A stretch of DNA of 64,000 nucleotides from Idiomarina sp. (GCA_022565355.1 JAIUMU010000001.1:124001-188000), one strand, 5' to 3'. Counted from the stretch's first letter, positions 8,383-18,381 are shown. Translations and numbers: made by a program. The notes: generated by a model not told the origin, from the letters alone.

Positions 8383-9258
8383 TTGGAATTGTGGACGGAT
8401 TTTTTAGCGAACTGGCAGATTTCTCGCTCGGTAACGCGATTGTTGGTGAGTTCGGTAGTTTTAGTAGCGGCGGTTTCTGCGTTACGGTTTTTTCTTGGGC
8501 GCTTTATTCATCGTAATGTAAATGCTTCAGATTTACGGCGGCGATGGTTGGTGCAATCGCGAAATGCGTTGTTGTTGCTGTTAATTCTGGGCTTAATTTT
8601 AATTTGGGCGAGTGAGCTGCGTACCTTTGCGTTATCGGTGGTGGCGATTGCTGTGGCCTTTGTTGTGGCTACCAAGGAATTGATTCTGTGTTTAACGGGT
8701 TCGGTGGTGAAATCGGCTGGGCGCTCGTTTAATATTGGCGATCGTATTCAGATTAAAGATTTTCGTGGCGATGTAATTGATCAGAATTTGCTAACGACCA
8801 CTATTTTGGAAGTAGGGCCGGGTAAGCTAACGCATCAGCGTACGGGCCGCATGACGGTGATTCCGAATTCGCTGTTTGTTTCGGAAGCCTTGATTAACGA
8901 GAGTTATACCCATGATTGGGTGCTGCATGTGTTTACCATTCCCTTTAAGCGTGAAGAGAACTGGAAGCTGGCGAAACAGGTGGTGTTTGATTTGGCGTCT
9001 AGTTACTGCGCTCCTTACCTTGATGATGCTCGCCGGTATATGAAGCGAATGAGTGATCACAAAGGGTTAGATACGCCTTCTGTGGATCCACGGGTGTCGA
9101 TTTTGGTGCCGAGTGCGGGTGAAATTCACTTGCTGGTGCGGCTGCCGGTAAAAACCAACCAGCGGAATTTTATTGAGCAAGCAATTCTTACTGATTTGTT
9201 TAGTGAGCATGATTTTTCGAAGCCAGCGGTGCCGCCTGAGGAAGATAACAATGAATAA
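8383..9258 (+). CDS. MscS-family mechanosensitive ion channel
   Basis: 291 residues from a TTG codon preceded by AGGATCT. Two hydrophobic segments (about 18-38 and 60-80) are followed by a third, Ala/Val-rich pore-like helix (about 85-115, VVAIAVAFVVATKELIL). Then comes the MscS beta domain with GRSFNIGDRIQIKDFRGDVID and VIPNSLFVSEALINES. The C-terminal soluble part matches the vestibule region. Members gate on membrane tension and protect against hypo-osmotic shock. The topology is minimal (about 3 TM), as in E. coli MscS. It overlaps the next gene by 8 nt. Confidence 0.9.
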   Translation: MELWTDFLANWQISRSVTRLLVSSVVLVAAVSALRFFLGRFIHRNVNASDLRRRWLVQSRNALLLLLILGLILIWASELRTFALSVVAIAVAFVVATKELILCLTGSVVKSAGRSFNIGDRIQIKDFRGDVIDQNLLTTTILEVGPGKLTHQRTGRMTVIPNSLFVSEALINESYTHDWVLHVFTIPFKREENWKLAKQVVFDLASSYCAPYLDDARRYMKRMSDHKGLDTPSVDPRVSILVPSAGEIHLLVRLPVKTNQRNFIEQAILTDLFSEHDFSKPAVPPEEDNNE

Positions 9259-9820
9259 TGGTGTGGCAAAGCATTCTGCACAGCAGCAAGCGATTGCGCA
9301 AACGGCAGAGTGGGTTCAGCAAGTGATTGTTAAATATAATATTTGCCCATTCGCGCGTGCTGAGGTGGAGCGGCAGAGTATGCGCTACTCGGTGTGTAGT
9401 GAGCAGGAAATGGAGCATGTGTTAACGGCGTTGCTCAATGAATGGCAATGGTTAGATGCGCATCAGGAAACGGAAACTACTTTAGTGATTCTGGATAAGG
9501 GCTTTGTTGAGTTTGCAGAGTATTTGGATTTGCTTGATTTTGCGAATGAGTTGTTAGTGGTTGAGGGGTACGAGGGTGTGTACCAGATCGCTAGCTTCCA
9601 TCCTAACTATCAGTTTGCGGACAGTGAGCTTGATGATGCAGCTAATTTCACTAACCGCTCGCCATTCCCAGTGCTGCATATTTTACGTGAGGCAAGTTTG
9701 GAAAAGGCATTAGCAGATTACTCTGATCCGGAATCAATTCCGGAGCGCAATATTGAATTTGCTCGGCGTAAAGGCGCGCCATTTTTTGCGGATATTTTAA
9801 AGAAGATTAAACGTGTGTAG
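9251..9820 (+). CDS. DUF1415 family protein
   Basis: 189 residues from the ATG at 9251, which overlaps the end of the mscS-like gene; GAGGAAGA at 9238-9245 is the likely Shine-Dalgarno. Residues VIVKYNICPFARAE near the N-terminus and YQIASFHPNYQFADS in the middle, followed by NRSPFPVLHILRE, are typical of DUF1415. These are soluble proteins of unknown function common in gammaproteobacteria. Translational coupling to mscS is likely. Confidence 0.85.
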   Translation: MNNGVAKHSAQQQAIAQTAEWVQQVIVKYNICPFARAEVERQSMRYSVCSEQEMEHVLTALLNEWQWLDAHQETETTLVILDKGFVEFAEYLDLLDFANELLVVEGYEGVYQIASFHPNYQFADSELDDAANFTNRSPFPVLHILREASLEKALADYSDPESIPERNIEFARRKGAPFFADILKKIKRV

Positions 9821-9835
9821 TAAGGGTAATGTAAC

Positions 9836-10420
9836 GTGTTGAAATGGTTGATGGCAGGTGTATCCGCAGTGGTATTGCTCACTGGGTGCAGCGAAGTGCA
9901 GCCGCTTTCTGAAGCGGAGCAGGTGGAACGGATTATTCAGCAAGAAATAGCGCGCAACGAACGTGGTTTAAATGCGCTAACGGATGCGGCTGAAGTAACG
10001 GCTTACGATGGTTTTGCTTGGCGCCGTGGCGAACGTATTCAAGTACGTAATCATACTGACAATGGTATGCAACTGGTGGAAGATGCTGAAGCGCCAAATA
10101 TCATTGCGGCGGCTGTGGATCATAATATCCCAAGCTTTAGTATTGTGCGTTATGCCGATGGCTGGTTGGTGGTATTTCGGAATTACTTGAATGATCATTG
10201 TCAGGCTGTGTATGCCTATGCGTATCGCGGTGATTTAGAGGATACGCCTTTGTGTGCAGAGGATGTGTTTGCCGAAAATGCGAATGGTCAGTGCCAATCA
10301 CCTATTAATACTGAATGGGTGGTATTCAAGGAGTGGTTTTTCGCGGAAGCGTTAGCGGACCAAGGTAATCCGGTTTGTGTTGAAAAAGCTGCTCAAGGCT
10401 GGCAAACGGGAAGGGAATAG
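9836..10420 (+). CDS. putative lipoprotein of unknown function
   Basis: 194 residues. The N-terminus is a lipoprotein signal: Lys3, a hydrophobic stretch, and the lipobox LLTGC with Cys18 as the predicted lipidation site. The start is GTG 9836 or TTG 9839. The mature part is acidic, has a central WLVVFRNYLNDHCQAVYAYAYRG segment and contains Cys residues near the C-terminus that could form disulfides in the periplasm. I recognise no domain. It follows the DUF1415 gene by 15 nt. Confidence 0.75.
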   Translation: MLKWLMAGVSAVVLLTGCSEVQPLSEAEQVERIIQQEIARNERGLNALTDAAEVTAYDGFAWRRGERIQVRNHTDNGMQLVEDAEAPNIIAAAVDHNIPSFSIVRYADGWLVVFRNYLNDHCQAVYAYAYRGDLEDTPLCAEDVFAENANGQCQSPINTEWVVFKEWFFAEALADQGNPVCVEKAAQGWQTGRE

Positions 10421-10447
10421 GGCTGATGAAACTAAGGAATACTATTC

Positions 10448-11371
10448 ATGCGTAAATTACCGCCGTTGAATGCGTTGCGTTCGTTTGAGGCTGCAGCACG
10501 GCATTTGAGCTTTACTAAGGCCGCTGAAGAATTGTTTGTTACGCAAGCGGCTGTAAGCCATCAGGTAAAGGCGCTTGAGGATTTCTTGGGGTTGGCGTTA
10601 TTTTTGCGGCGCAACCGTGCGCTGCTGCTTACTGAAGCAGGGCAGAACTATTATTTAGATATTCGCCAGATGTTCGAGCAACTTACTTTGGCTACTTCGA
10701 AAGTGATGCTGGCGAGTGAGCAAGGCTCGCTTACTGTGTGTGTGCCACCGGGGTTTGCCATTTTATGGTTAGTACCGCGGTTGAGCCGTTTACATGAGGC
10801 CTATCCAGAAATTGATGTGCGCCTAAAAGCGGTAGATGAAATTTCGGGTTCGCTTACGGATTATGTGGATGTTGCTATTTATTATGGTAGCGGCACTTGG
10901 CCAGGGGTTACCTCCTATCGGCTGCACAAAGAGTACTTAATTCCAGTATGTTCACCGCTGTTATTGCAAGGGGCTAAACCATTGAAAACCCCGTCGGATT
11001 TACATGAACACACGCTATTGCATGAAGAAACACGAAATGCTTGGCGTGAATGGTTTGCTATGGTGGGTGAACAACCGCCGAAAAGTAAAAGTGGGCCGGT
11101 GTTCTCACATTTAGCATTAGCCTTAAAAGCGGCGGTGCACGGCCAAGGCGTAACTCTCGCGAACAGCGTGTTGGCAAAGCCTGAGCTTGATTCAGGACAT
11201 TTAGTACAGGTATTTCCGCAAATCTTACCCACCAATGAAGCATTTTATATGGTGTGTCGGGAATCCCAAGCGGATGTGGGAAAGGTGGCGAAGTTTCGTG
11301 ATTGGATTCTCGCTGAAGTATTGCGTGATGAGCAAGAAGCTCAACATTTAGAACATCAGGTACAAGGATAG
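10448..11371 (+). CDS. LysR-type transcriptional regulator, GcvA-like
   Basis: 307 residues. The N-terminal winged HTH (LPPLNALRSFEAAARHLSF, then VTQAAVSHQVKALEDFLG) is very close to GcvA, the regulator of the glycine cleavage operon, and the effector domain follows from about residue 90. E. coli gcvA also lies close to rlmM, and rlmM is two genes downstream here. This synteny supports orthology, but the target cannot be seen in the window. A hydrolase gene follows after 2 nt. Confidence 0.85.
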   Translation: MRKLPPLNALRSFEAAARHLSFTKAAEELFVTQAAVSHQVKALEDFLGLALFLRRNRALLLTEAGQNYYLDIRQMFEQLTLATSKVMLASEQGSLTVCVPPGFAILWLVPRLSRLHEAYPEIDVRLKAVDEISGSLTDYVDVAIYYGSGTWPGVTSYRLHKEYLIPVCSPLLLQGAKPLKTPSDLHEHTLLHEETRNAWREWFAMVGEQPPKSKSGPVFSHLALALKAAVHGQGVTLANSVLAKPELDSGHLVQVFPQILPTNEAFYMVCRESQADVGKVAKFRDWILAEVLRDEQEAQHLEHQVQG

Positions 11372-11373
11372 CA

Positions 11374-11970
11374 ATGGCGATTATCGTATTTGCGCACGGA
11401 GCAGGAGCAGGGCCAGAAAGTGAGTTTATGTGCTCAATTTCTACCTTTTTGGAACAAAAAGGTCATAAAGTTCATCGTTTTGCTTTTCCGTACTGGCAAA
11501 TAATTGAACAGAGTGGTAAAAAGCGCCCCCCAGATAAACGAAATGTGTTGGATGCAGCTTTTATCGAGCAAGTTCGTATAGCGCAACAAGGGGCGGATGA
11601 TATTCCGCTGTTCGTAATGGGAAAATCAATGGGTGCCCGTGTAGCGTTTCGATGTGCGGATGCTGTGGATGCTAAAGCGGCGATTGGGTTAGGGTTTCCG
11701 TTTTACCCGCCGGGTAAACCAGAGAAACATCGCTTGGATGAATTAGCCAATCAGCGGCCGAACAACTTTATTTTGCAAGGTACGCGTGATTCCTTTGGTA
11801 AACCGGATTGGGTGGCGGCACAACAATTGCCTGCTAACCTGCAATTGGAATGGTTTACCGATGGCGATCACGATTTACGCTTGCCAAAGCGCAGCGGCCT
11901 TTCGCAAGCAGAAGCGTGGCAGTTAGTGGCACGAAGCATTGATCGGTTTGTGGGAAAAGTTAGTGGTTAA
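11374..11970 (+). CDS. alpha/beta hydrolase of the KANL3/Tex30-like family
   Basis: 198 residues. FAHGAGAGPESEFM at the N-terminus (oxyanion region) and the nucleophile elbow GKSMGARVA, with Ser as predicted nucleophile, define a small dienelactone-hydrolase-like alpha/beta hydrolase; a His near DGDHDLRLPKRSG could complete the triad. The substrate is unknown. It follows the GcvA-like gene by only 2 nt and is probably co-transcribed with it. Confidence 0.8.
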   Translation: MAIIVFAHGAGAGPESEFMCSISTFLEQKGHKVHRFAFPYWQIIEQSGKKRPPDKRNVLDAAFIEQVRIAQQGADDIPLFVMGKSMGARVAFRCADAVDAKAAIGLGFPFYPPGKPEKHRLDELANQRPNNFILQGTRDSFGKPDWVAAQQLPANLQLEWFTDGDHDLRLPKRSGLSQAEAWQLVARSIDRFVGKVSG

Positions 11971-12051
11971 GTAATCACTGTTTAGAAGTTTAATAATGAA
12001 TATAGTAACTAACTGCAAACGCTTGTGGTTGGTAAAAGGAAGAAGAATTTT

Positions 12052-13122
12052 ATGGCTGTTTTGTTATATTGCCGAGCTGGATTTGAAGGTGAGTGTGCTG
12101 CGGAAATTCAAGAGCGAGCAGCATCGCTTGGCGTATACGGCTATTGCAAAACGCAACCCGACAGTGCGTTAGTTATTTTTGAATGTAAGCCAGAAGAAGG
12201 CGACCATCTTGCTCGCAAGATATCTGTGCATTCCTTGATATTTTCGCGGCAATTATTTGTGCGGGCGGCGGAATTAAACCAATTAGACACGATGGACCGC
12301 GTAACTCCGATTGTGGAATCATTAGCAGATATGCAATTGTGTGGGCGGATGTGGATAGAAACCACGGATACCAATGATGGCCGTTCGTTATCTGCGTTGT
12401 GCAGAACGATTACTAAGCCTCTTACTAAGGCACTACGAGAAAAAGGTGTGTTAGCGAAAGAGGAGGTTAATAACCGTCCAGTATTGCATGTGCTTTTCCG
12501 CAGCACGCATTCGGCAATTATCGGCTATTCGTATAGCTATAATCACTCACCTTATTTGATGGGAATTCCACGGATACGCACGCCGAAAGGGGCGCCGAGC
12601 CGCTCTGCTGCAAAGCTGGCTGAAGCATTTAAAGTGATGATTCCTGAAAGTGAGTTTGAACGCCGGGTACAACCGGGTATGAAAGCGGTTGATTTAGGTG
12701 CCTGCCCTGGTGGCTGGACCTCGGTGTTAGTGCATTACGATATGATGGTAGCTGCAGTAGATAACGGCCCTATGGATGAAGGGTTGATGAATACAGGGCA
12801 GGTTCGGCATTATCAAGAAGATGGCTTCCAGTTTCTACCAAAGCGTAAAAACGTAGCCTGGTTGGTATGCGATATGGTAGAAAAACCGAAACGAGTGGCG
12901 CAATTAATGGCCGATTGGTTTATTGGTGAGTGGTGCCATGATGCGATATTTAATCTTAAGCTGCCGATGAAATCTCGCTATACCGCTGTGCAACAGGATT
13001 TAGCCGCAATTCGAGAACGCTTATCGGAAGCCGAAGTGTATGGATATGAGCTTTCTGCGAAGCATTTGTATCATGATCGTGAAGAAATCACCGTGTACTT
13101 ACGCAAGAAATTTAAAAGTTAG
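12052..13122 (+). CDS. rlmM: 23S rRNA 2'-O-ribose C2498 methyltransferase
   Basis: 356 residues from the ATG at 12052 (MAVLLYCRAGFEGECAAEI), which lines up with the N-terminus of E. coli RlmM; the upstream in-frame GTG at 12025 adds unrelated residues. An N-terminal THUMP-like region is followed by the Rossmann methyltransferase domain with the SAM motif AVDLGACPGGWTSVLV (near 213). NLKLPMKSRY and the C-terminal YHDREEITVYLR also match. Modifies the peptidyl-transferase centre of 23S rRNA. Confidence 0.95.
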   Translation: MAVLLYCRAGFEGECAAEIQERAASLGVYGYCKTQPDSALVIFECKPEEGDHLARKISVHSLIFSRQLFVRAAELNQLDTMDRVTPIVESLADMQLCGRMWIETTDTNDGRSLSALCRTITKPLTKALREKGVLAKEEVNNRPVLHVLFRSTHSAIIGYSYSYNHSPYLMGIPRIRTPKGAPSRSAAKLAEAFKVMIPESEFERRVQPGMKAVDLGACPGGWTSVLVHYDMMVAAVDNGPMDEGLMNTGQVRHYQEDGFQFLPKRKNVAWLVCDMVEKPKRVAQLMADWFIGEWCHDAIFNLKLPMKSRYTAVQQDLAAIRERLSEAEVYGYELSAKHLYHDREEITVYLRKKFKS

Positions 13123-13130
13123 AGGCTCCC

Positions 13131-13418
13131 ATGAAAGAACGTGAGTTAGCCGCATGGCAACAAGCCCAAGAGCAGGGCTTTGGCAAATTTGTAGTAATGA
13201 ATGGTGTGCTCTCTTGGGGCTTGCCGATGCTGATTATTATTGGCTATTTCAATAATGTGCTAGGCGAGGGGGCTACGCTTGCCTCGGTGCTTATTCATTG
13301 TGCGATTTGGTTTGCGGCCGGTGGCTTATTTGGTGTAGTGCTATGGTATGTAAGCGATTATCGTTATAAGAAGCATCTGCGCAAAATGGCGGAAAAGCCA
13401 GATAGTGAGCAAGAATAA
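13131..13418 (+). CDS. small two-helix membrane protein of unknown function
   Basis: 95 residues behind a GAGG Shine-Dalgarno. Two hydrophobic segments, about 28-42 (SWGLPMLIIIGYF) and 52-72 (LIHCAIWFAAGGLFGVVLW), are separated by a short loop and followed by a basic then acidic tail (RYKKHLRKMAEKPDSEQE), so both ends are probably cytoplasmic. It lies 8 nt after rlmM, so likely in that operon. No family recognised. Confidence 0.65.
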   Translation: MKERELAAWQQAQEQGFGKFVVMNGVLSWGLPMLIIIGYFNNVLGEGATLASVLIHCAIWFAAGGLFGVVLWYVSDYRYKKHLRKMAEKPDSEQE

Positions 13419-13446
13419 CTAGCGCCGAATAACATGAGTGGGTTAA

Positions 13447-14238
13447 TTAGGATCTGTTGCTAGGCGTTGCCCATTGAATCGTCACGTTTTGATAAGCCGC
13501 TACCGCGGCTTGATTTTTCGCCACACGATTCTTCGTTGCATGATAGTGGCGCAAGGTATTGGCTAAATACCGGCGTAGTTGCTGCGCGTGTTCTTCACTA
13601 TGCGCATGCCACAATGCACTACCTACCTGATGTATAGGGATTCCCTTGGTGGTAACACCTACGCTTTGCCCGCATTCTTTTGGGTGCGAGCTGTTTGCTT
13701 TCTCGAGTGCGGCAGGCTTCAGCACGTGCAACACCTCATAGTAACGGCGATTTTCACTTACTAATACTTCATCAATTAACGCACACTGCAGCGCAATAAG
13801 CTGTTCCCGCAAAAGGAACTGCTGCCGCACAGGGCAAAGTATAAATTCGAGCTCAAGCTCAGGGTGAGCAGTGCTTATTTGCTGCACCAGCGCAGCGGTA
13901 AGCTCTCCACCAACCCCAGCGATAATCAACAAGTGCGTACCCGGATAATGTTGCAATGGCAGTGTGCCTGCATCTGCGCAATGGGTGTGCCATTGTGTTG
14001 GCTGCACAGCACTGCCAGCAGATTTCTTCACCTTCATGTCGGTGCTATGTTGCTGTAGTTTGGTGCTAAGGGCCTGCACTAACTCGGGCACCACATCAAC
14101 AAAATGAATGTGTGCGGCAGCATTTCGCTGTAATAAGGTTGCCCCTAATAGGCCGTGATCACAGCAGCAATCCCAAATATGGTGATAGCCAGTTAACACC
14201 ATACGATCTATTTGCTGTAATCGTTTTCCTAAGCGCAT
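13447..14238 (-). CDS. trmK: tRNA (adenine(22)-N1)-methyltransferase TrmK family
   Basis: 263 residues from the ATG at 14238 (MRLGKRLQQIDRMV), preceded by AAAGGCAG. The frame stays open to 14295, but the extra residues are unlike the family. The SAM site IWDCCCDHGLLGATLL, a second motif VDVVPELVQAL, and LLIIAGVGGEL are the pattern of the TrmK/YqfN family. The C-terminal part is Lys/Asn/His rich and looks like a helical extension. In Gram-positives the enzyme makes m1A22 in tRNA; the target of the gammaproteobacterial members is less certain. Confidence 0.85.
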   Translation of the reverse strand: MRLGKRLQQIDRMVLTGYHHIWDCCCDHGLLGATLLQRNAAAHIHFVDVVPELVQALSTKLQQHSTDMKVKKSAGSAVQPTQWHTHCADAGTLPLQHYPGTHLLIIAGVGGELTAALVQQISTAHPELELEFILCPVRQQFLLREQLIALQCALIDEVLVSENRRYYEVLHVLKPAALEKANSSHPKECGQSVGVTTKGIPIHQVGSALWHAHSEEHAQQLRRYLANTLRHYHATKNRVAKNQAAVAAYQNVTIQWATPSNRS

Positions 14239-14269
14239 GCATCTGCCTTTGTAACTATTTTTGCGGGTA

Positions 14270-14300
14270 TAAAAAAAGGAGCAGCTGAAAGCCACTCCTT
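14270..14300 (-). terminator. intrinsic terminator downstream of the isocitrate dehydrogenase gene
   Basis: On the minus strand AAGGAGTGGC pairs with the downstream half ending CTCCTT (about 10 bp, including two G·U pairs) around a TTTC loop, followed by a run of T (14271-14277 as A on the plus strand). It separates the dehydrogenase from trmK. Confidence 0.6.
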
Positions 14301-14338
14301 GGTATTACTCATGAACGATCTGCACTGCTATGCAGTGG

Positions 14339-15343
14339 TTACATCCGATCGAGAATGGCTTGGGTAAAATCAGTAGTGCCGTGGCTACCACCTAAATCGG
14401 CGGTAGTGCGATCGCCACTTTCAATTACATCGCGCAATGCAGCAAGAATTTTTTTCGCCTGTTCTTGCATATCTAAATGCTCAAGCATTTGGATAGACGC
14501 CAAGATAACCGAGGTTGGGTTGGCTAAATTCTTACCTGCAATATCAGGTGCAGAACCGTGAACAGCTTCAAAGATAGCGCATTCTTGGCCAATATTTGCA
14601 CCCGGTGCCATACCTAAACCACCTACTAAGCCTGCGCATAAATCAGAGAGAATGTCGCCGAACAGGTTGGTGGTTACGATTACATCGAAATGTTCTGGGG
14701 TCATCACCAACTTCATGCACGCTGCATCTACAATCATTTCTTCAAATTGAATGTCTGGGTATTGGGCAGCAATTTCACGTGCAACCGCGAGGAACATACC
14801 AGAAGTGGTTTTGAGGATGTTGGCTTTATGCACTGCAGTTACTTTTTTGCGGTTCTCGCGCCGCGCGGTTTCAAACGCAAAACGCACGATACGCTCACAA
14901 CCTACACGGGTAACGCGGCTCATAGCTTCGGCTTCACTGCCATCTGCTTTGGTTGTTTGCCCTAAGCCTGAATACATACCTTCGGTGTTTTCACGAATGG
15001 TAATAATATCAATATCTTCATATCGCGCTTTGGTGCCTTTAAAGCTTACTACTGGGCGCACATTTGCGTATAAACCAAAATGCTTGCGCAAGGTTACGTT
15101 AATCGATGTGAAGCCACCACCTACTGGTGTGGTAAGTGGGCCTTTTAAGGTAATACCATTGCGAGCGATGGCGTCTAGAGTTTGATCTGGTAGTAGTTCC
15201 CCGTGCTTTTCAAGGGCAACTAGGCCAGCTTCCGCGTATTCATAATTGAAATCACAGCCAGCTTTATCAAGGATTTGTACTGCAGATTTAATGATATCAG
15301 GGCCGATACCATCGCCTGGAATTACGGTAATTGTTTTGCTCAT
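14339..15343 (-). CDS. NAD-type isocitrate/isopropylmalate dehydrogenase family, probable isocitrate dehydrogenase
   Basis: 334 residues of the beta-decarboxylating dehydrogenase family. ITVIPGDGIGPDI opens the protein. TTPVGGGFTSINVTLRKHFGLYANVRP contains the substrate-binding Ser/Asn and Arg residues in the form typical of isocitrate-specific short enzymes. IIRENTEGMYSG, the metal-binding DILSDLCAGLVGGLG and HGSAPDIAGKNLANP complete the pattern. The alternatives, isopropylmalate or tartrate dehydrogenase, fit less well because no leu genes are adjacent. It would convert isocitrate to 2-oxoglutarate in the TCA cycle, and NAD rather than NADP use is inferred from the family. Confidence 0.85.
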   Translation of the reverse strand: MSKTITVIPGDGIGPDIIKSAVQILDKAGCDFNYEYAEAGLVALEKHGELLPDQTLDAIARNGITLKGPLTTPVGGGFTSINVTLRKHFGLYANVRPVVSFKGTKARYEDIDIITIRENTEGMYSGLGQTTKADGSEAEAMSRVTRVGCERIVRFAFETARRENRKKVTAVHKANILKTTSGMFLAVAREIAAQYPDIQFEEMIVDAACMKLVMTPEHFDVIVTTNLFGDILSDLCAGLVGGLGMAPGANIGQECAIFEAVHGSAPDIAGKNLANPTSVILASIQMLEHLDMQEQAKKILAALRDVIESGDRTTADLGGSHGTTDFTQAILDRM

Positions 15344-15597
15344 AAAATAACCCTTTTACAACTGGTTTATGCAAGTATTCAGTGCTGGAATTTTTAGCTG
15401 CAAGGGAGCTGTGTCCATCTTGCAACTATAAATATGATTTTGATGCGGCTTTATACCATTTTCCGGCTTTTTCCGCCATATAACGAACTACAACTATAGT
15501 CGGTATTCAGCAAATGATTAGCGCTTAGCCGAGCGTTGTAAGCGTATTATCTGCTTCGTAAGCTCGGTTTAGCACTCGTTGATATTCAGTGGCGTGG

Positions 15598-15972
15598 TTA
15601 GCTACCGAACTCAGATTCGTAGGCGGGTTCACCCCAAGAGATGAGCTTATCGTTAGTAAACAGTAAGGGGGTGGTTTCATCGCGGGTGGTAATACCATCC
15701 GAACGCACATGTTGGGTTCGATAGAACAAAATCAGGATATTTCTACCATCGGTAGTGGTGCGGGCTTCACTGAGATCGGGCGGACCAAGCAAACGAAGCA
15801 CTTCATCGCGGGGCGTACCGATCTCTAACCGGCCAATATACTTCCGGTTAAAGATCTCACGTTCACGCCATGTCATGGTTTCAGGGTTCGCTGTGTAAAA
15901 GTGCATGATACCCCCTGCAATAATTGCATAGAGCACAAAGCCTATTACTGCGATCAGAAAGCCTTTCTTCAC
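15598..15972 (-). CDS. DUF3192 family membrane-anchored protein
   Basis: 124 residues. One N-terminal hydrophobic helix (about 5-24, FLIAVIGFVLYAIIAGGIM) is followed by a small soluble domain with RLEIGTPRDEVLRLLGPPDLSEA, the BamE/SmpA-like helix-hairpin signature of DUF3192. It lacks a lipobox, so it is probably inner-membrane anchored with a periplasmic domain. It begins 4 nt after the ppnN stop and is likely co-transcribed. Function unknown. Confidence 0.75.
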   Translation of the reverse strand: MKKGFLIAVIGFVLYAIIAGGIMHFYTANPETMTWREREIFNRKYIGRLEIGTPRDEVLRLLGPPDLSEARTTTDGRNILILFYRTQHVRSDGITTRDETTPLLFTNDKLISWGEPAYESEFGS

Positions 15973-15976
15973 AAAT

Positions 15977-17335
15977 TTACCTTTTCACAACGCGATAGCA
16001 TGGTTGATATTTTGTACCACCTGGCAGTTTCATGCGATCCTGCTCAACGAAAGATTGCAGCAGTTCGTCGAGTTCGTGCATGAATTCTGCTTCACCGGTG
16101 ATTTGATATGGCCCATGTTCACGGATTTCGCGTAAACCGGGTGCTTTCACGTTACCGGCTACAATCGCAGAGAATGCCCGGCGCAAATCGGCGGCAAGTT
16201 GTTCTTTTGGTTGTTTCCGATTCAAGTTTAATGCCGCAACGTTGGCATGAGTTGGCTCGAATGGCTGTTGAAACGGCTCTTCGATGTGCAAGGTCCAGTT
16301 AAAGTGATACGCATCACCACTGTCTTGGCGATAGCGTTTTACCGCTGCCATCCCCGTTTGTACGTGTTGCGCCACCGCGATGGCATCATTGATAATAATT
16401 TTATAGTACTGCGTTGCTTCTTCCCCAAGCGTGTTGGCAATAAAGCGATCTAACTGCTCAAAGTAAGGGCGTGAGCCCTCTGGCCCAGTAAGAATAACTG
16501 GTAGCGCTTGTTCTTTGTTTTGCGGGTGCATCAAGATGCCTAGCAAATACAGTAATTCTTCTGCTGTGCCTGCTCCACCGGGGAAAATAATGATGGCGTG
16601 AGCACAGCGCACGAATGCCTCTAAGCGCTTTTCGATATCAGGCATAATCACCAATTCATTTACAATTGGGTTTGGTGGCTCTGCCGCAATAATGCCCGGT
16701 TCGGTAAGGCCAAAGTAGCGCGCGTTTTTGATCCGTTGTTTGGCGTGGCCGATGGTGGCGCCTTTCATTGGGCCTTTCATGGCGCCAGGGCCACAGCCGG
16801 TACACACGTTAAATGCGCGTAAGCCTAATTCGTAACCCACTACTTTGGTATATTTGTATTCGTTCTCGGAAATCGAGTGGCCGCCCCAGCACACCACCAT
16901 ATCAGGCTCTTGCGCTGGTTTTACTACGCCGGCATTGCGTAAGATATCAAAGGTAACGTGAGTGAGATGGCGGGTACTCATACTTTGCAGTACTTCCGCT
17001 GGGTAACGCTCGCCAACGAACAGAATATCGCGCAGCACGGCTTCTACGTGCTCACGAATACCCACGATAAGCTCACCATCAACGAAGGCAGAAGGTGGTG
17101 GGTTGATTAATTCAAGTTTTACACCTCGTTCGCGGCGCAGAACATTTACTTCAAAATCTTCAAACTGGTCAAAAATATCCGCGCTGTTATCGGTATGGCT
17201 GCCAACATTCAATACTGCCAGCACGCAATTGCGGAATAGCTTGTATAAAGGACTATCAGTAGATTGCTGCAATCTATCGATTTCTAATTGCGATAATAAT
17301 GCCATGCTGCCTTGTGGCGATAATGAAATTCTCAT
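15977..17335 (-). CDS. ppnN: pyrimidine/purine nucleotide 5'-monophosphate nucleosidase
   Basis: 452 residues, very close to E. coli PpnN (YgdH, 454). Hydrolyses nucleotide monophosphates to base and ribose-5-phosphate; E. coli PpnN is (p)ppGpp-responsive. The LOG-family core includes [16 protein letters not shown] and [18 protein letters not shown] (the PGGxGT motif). The N- and C-terminal extensions are also conserved ([35 protein letters not shown]). It lies near queF and syd, as in E. coli. Confidence 0.96.
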   Translation of the reverse strand: MRISLSPQGSMALLSQLEIDRLQQSTDSPLYKLFRNCVLAVLNVGSHTDNSADIFDQFEDFEVNVLRRERGVKLELINPPPSAFVDGELIVGIREHVEAVLRDILFVGERYPAEVLQSMSTRHLTHVTFDILRNAGVVKPAQEPDMVVCWGGHSISENEYKYTKVVGYELGLRAFNVCTGCGPGAMKGPMKGATIGHAKQRIKNARYFGLTEPGIIAAEPPNPIVNELVIMPDIEKRLEAFVRCAHAIIIFPGGAGTAEELLYLLGILMHPQNKEQALPVILTGPEGSRPYFEQLDRFIANTLGEEATQYYKIIINDAIAVAQHVQTGMAAVKRYRQDSGDAYHFNWTLHIEEPFQQPFEPTHANVAALNLNRKQPKEQLAADLRRAFSAIVAGNVKAPGLREIREHGPYQITGEAEFMHELDELLQSFVEQDRMKLPGGTKYQPCYRVVKR

Positions 17336-17464
17336 ACTTATTCTCTGCTCCTCTCCACTAGCCCATGCTAGGTGGTGTTTCTTGTACTTATTATTAATTT
17401 TAATTTTTGCGTTTATAGACAGTAAGAGTACGCATCTTCACTACCATTAATCAACCAAAATCAG

Positions 17465-18316
17465 TTATTGGCGCGCCAATCGGCCCCGTAATAGGGCTGT
17501 ATCAATGTTACCTTTGCGATTACTGCGAATGGGGTTGATATCAAGCCCACCTCTGCGTGTATACCGCGCAAATACCGTAAGCTCTTGGCATTGCAACGCA
17601 GTGCTCAAATCGCTGTGGATTCGTTCCACACATTGTTCGTGAAACTCATTATGGTTGCGAAACGATACAATATATTGCAACAGTGCTTGCCGATCGATTT
17701 TAGGCCCAGTGTAGGCAATATATACAGAACCCCAATCGGGTTGGTTGGTGATCAAACAATTCGATTTCAGTAAGTGGCTATGCAATACCTCGGTAACCAC
17801 GCTATCGGTGCTATTCAGTTTAGCGAGGAGTGCGGGGTTGTAATCATAATCAGTAATGGTTACCGGTTCATGATCAATGCATTCGCCAGGTAAGGTACTT
17901 AAACCATGCGTTGTGTACTCATCTAAGGAATACAGGCGCACTTGCACAGGAGCTCCGGCGCAATTACTCAAATCTTGGCGTAGGGCGTTTGCTACGCTAT
18001 CACTATCTGCAAATACACTCTGGTTATAGCCGTTGAGGTATAGTTTAAATGATTTCGATTCGATCAAGTTCGGGCTTGTTATCGGTACCTCAACTTCAGC
18101 GATCGCTACTGCGGGTACGCCATTGGGTTGCAACCAAGAGAGTTCATAACAGGTCCATAAATCCCACCCAACGAAAGGCAAGGCATCGTTACTAATACCA
18201 ATACTGCTGCGGTTAAGCTGGCGTGGTACTGGTTGTAGCAATGTTGCATCGTATTGATTGGGGTATTCAGTAACTTGGCCAAGTTTCAATTTAGCCATAG
18301 GGTTTTCGCTGCTCAC
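17465..18316 (-). CDS. queF: NADPH-dependent 7-cyano-7-deazaguanine reductase
   Basis: Reduces preQ0 to preQ1 in queuosine synthesis. 283 residues, the long bimodular form as in E. coli (282). [12 protein letters not shown] (near 85) is the substrate-binding motif, and the active-site Cys is expected in [16 protein letters not shown] (near 190). [12 protein letters not shown] is also conserved. The GTG at 18316 has an AAGGGA Shine-Dalgarno; the ATG at 18298 is an alternative. Divergent from syd, the same pairing as in E. coli. Confidence 0.96.
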   Translation of the reverse strand: MSSENPMAKLKLGQVTEYPNQYDATLLQPVPRQLNRSSIGISNDALPFVGWDLWTCYELSWLQPNGVPAVAIAEVEVPITSPNLIESKSFKLYLNGYNQSVFADSDSVANALRQDLSNCAGAPVQVRLYSLDEYTTHGLSTLPGECIDHEPVTITDYDYNPALLAKLNSTDSVVTEVLHSHLLKSNCLITNQPDWGSVYIAYTGPKIDRQALLQYIVSFRNHNEFHEQCVERIHSDLSTALQCQELTVFARYTRRGGLDINPIRSNRKGNIDTALLRGRLARQ

Positions 18317-18381
18317 TGGTATTCCCTTTATGGTCTGCGTAGAATGCCACTATTGTATGAAGAATTAGTGGTGGAAGCCAG

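Noticed and set aside
15525-15597. Possible small structured RNA between the isocitrate dehydrogenase and DUF3192 genes
   Set aside because: A 6-bp CCGAGC/GCTCGG stem is present but there is no T-tract, no tRNA-like cloverleaf and no other conserved element visible.
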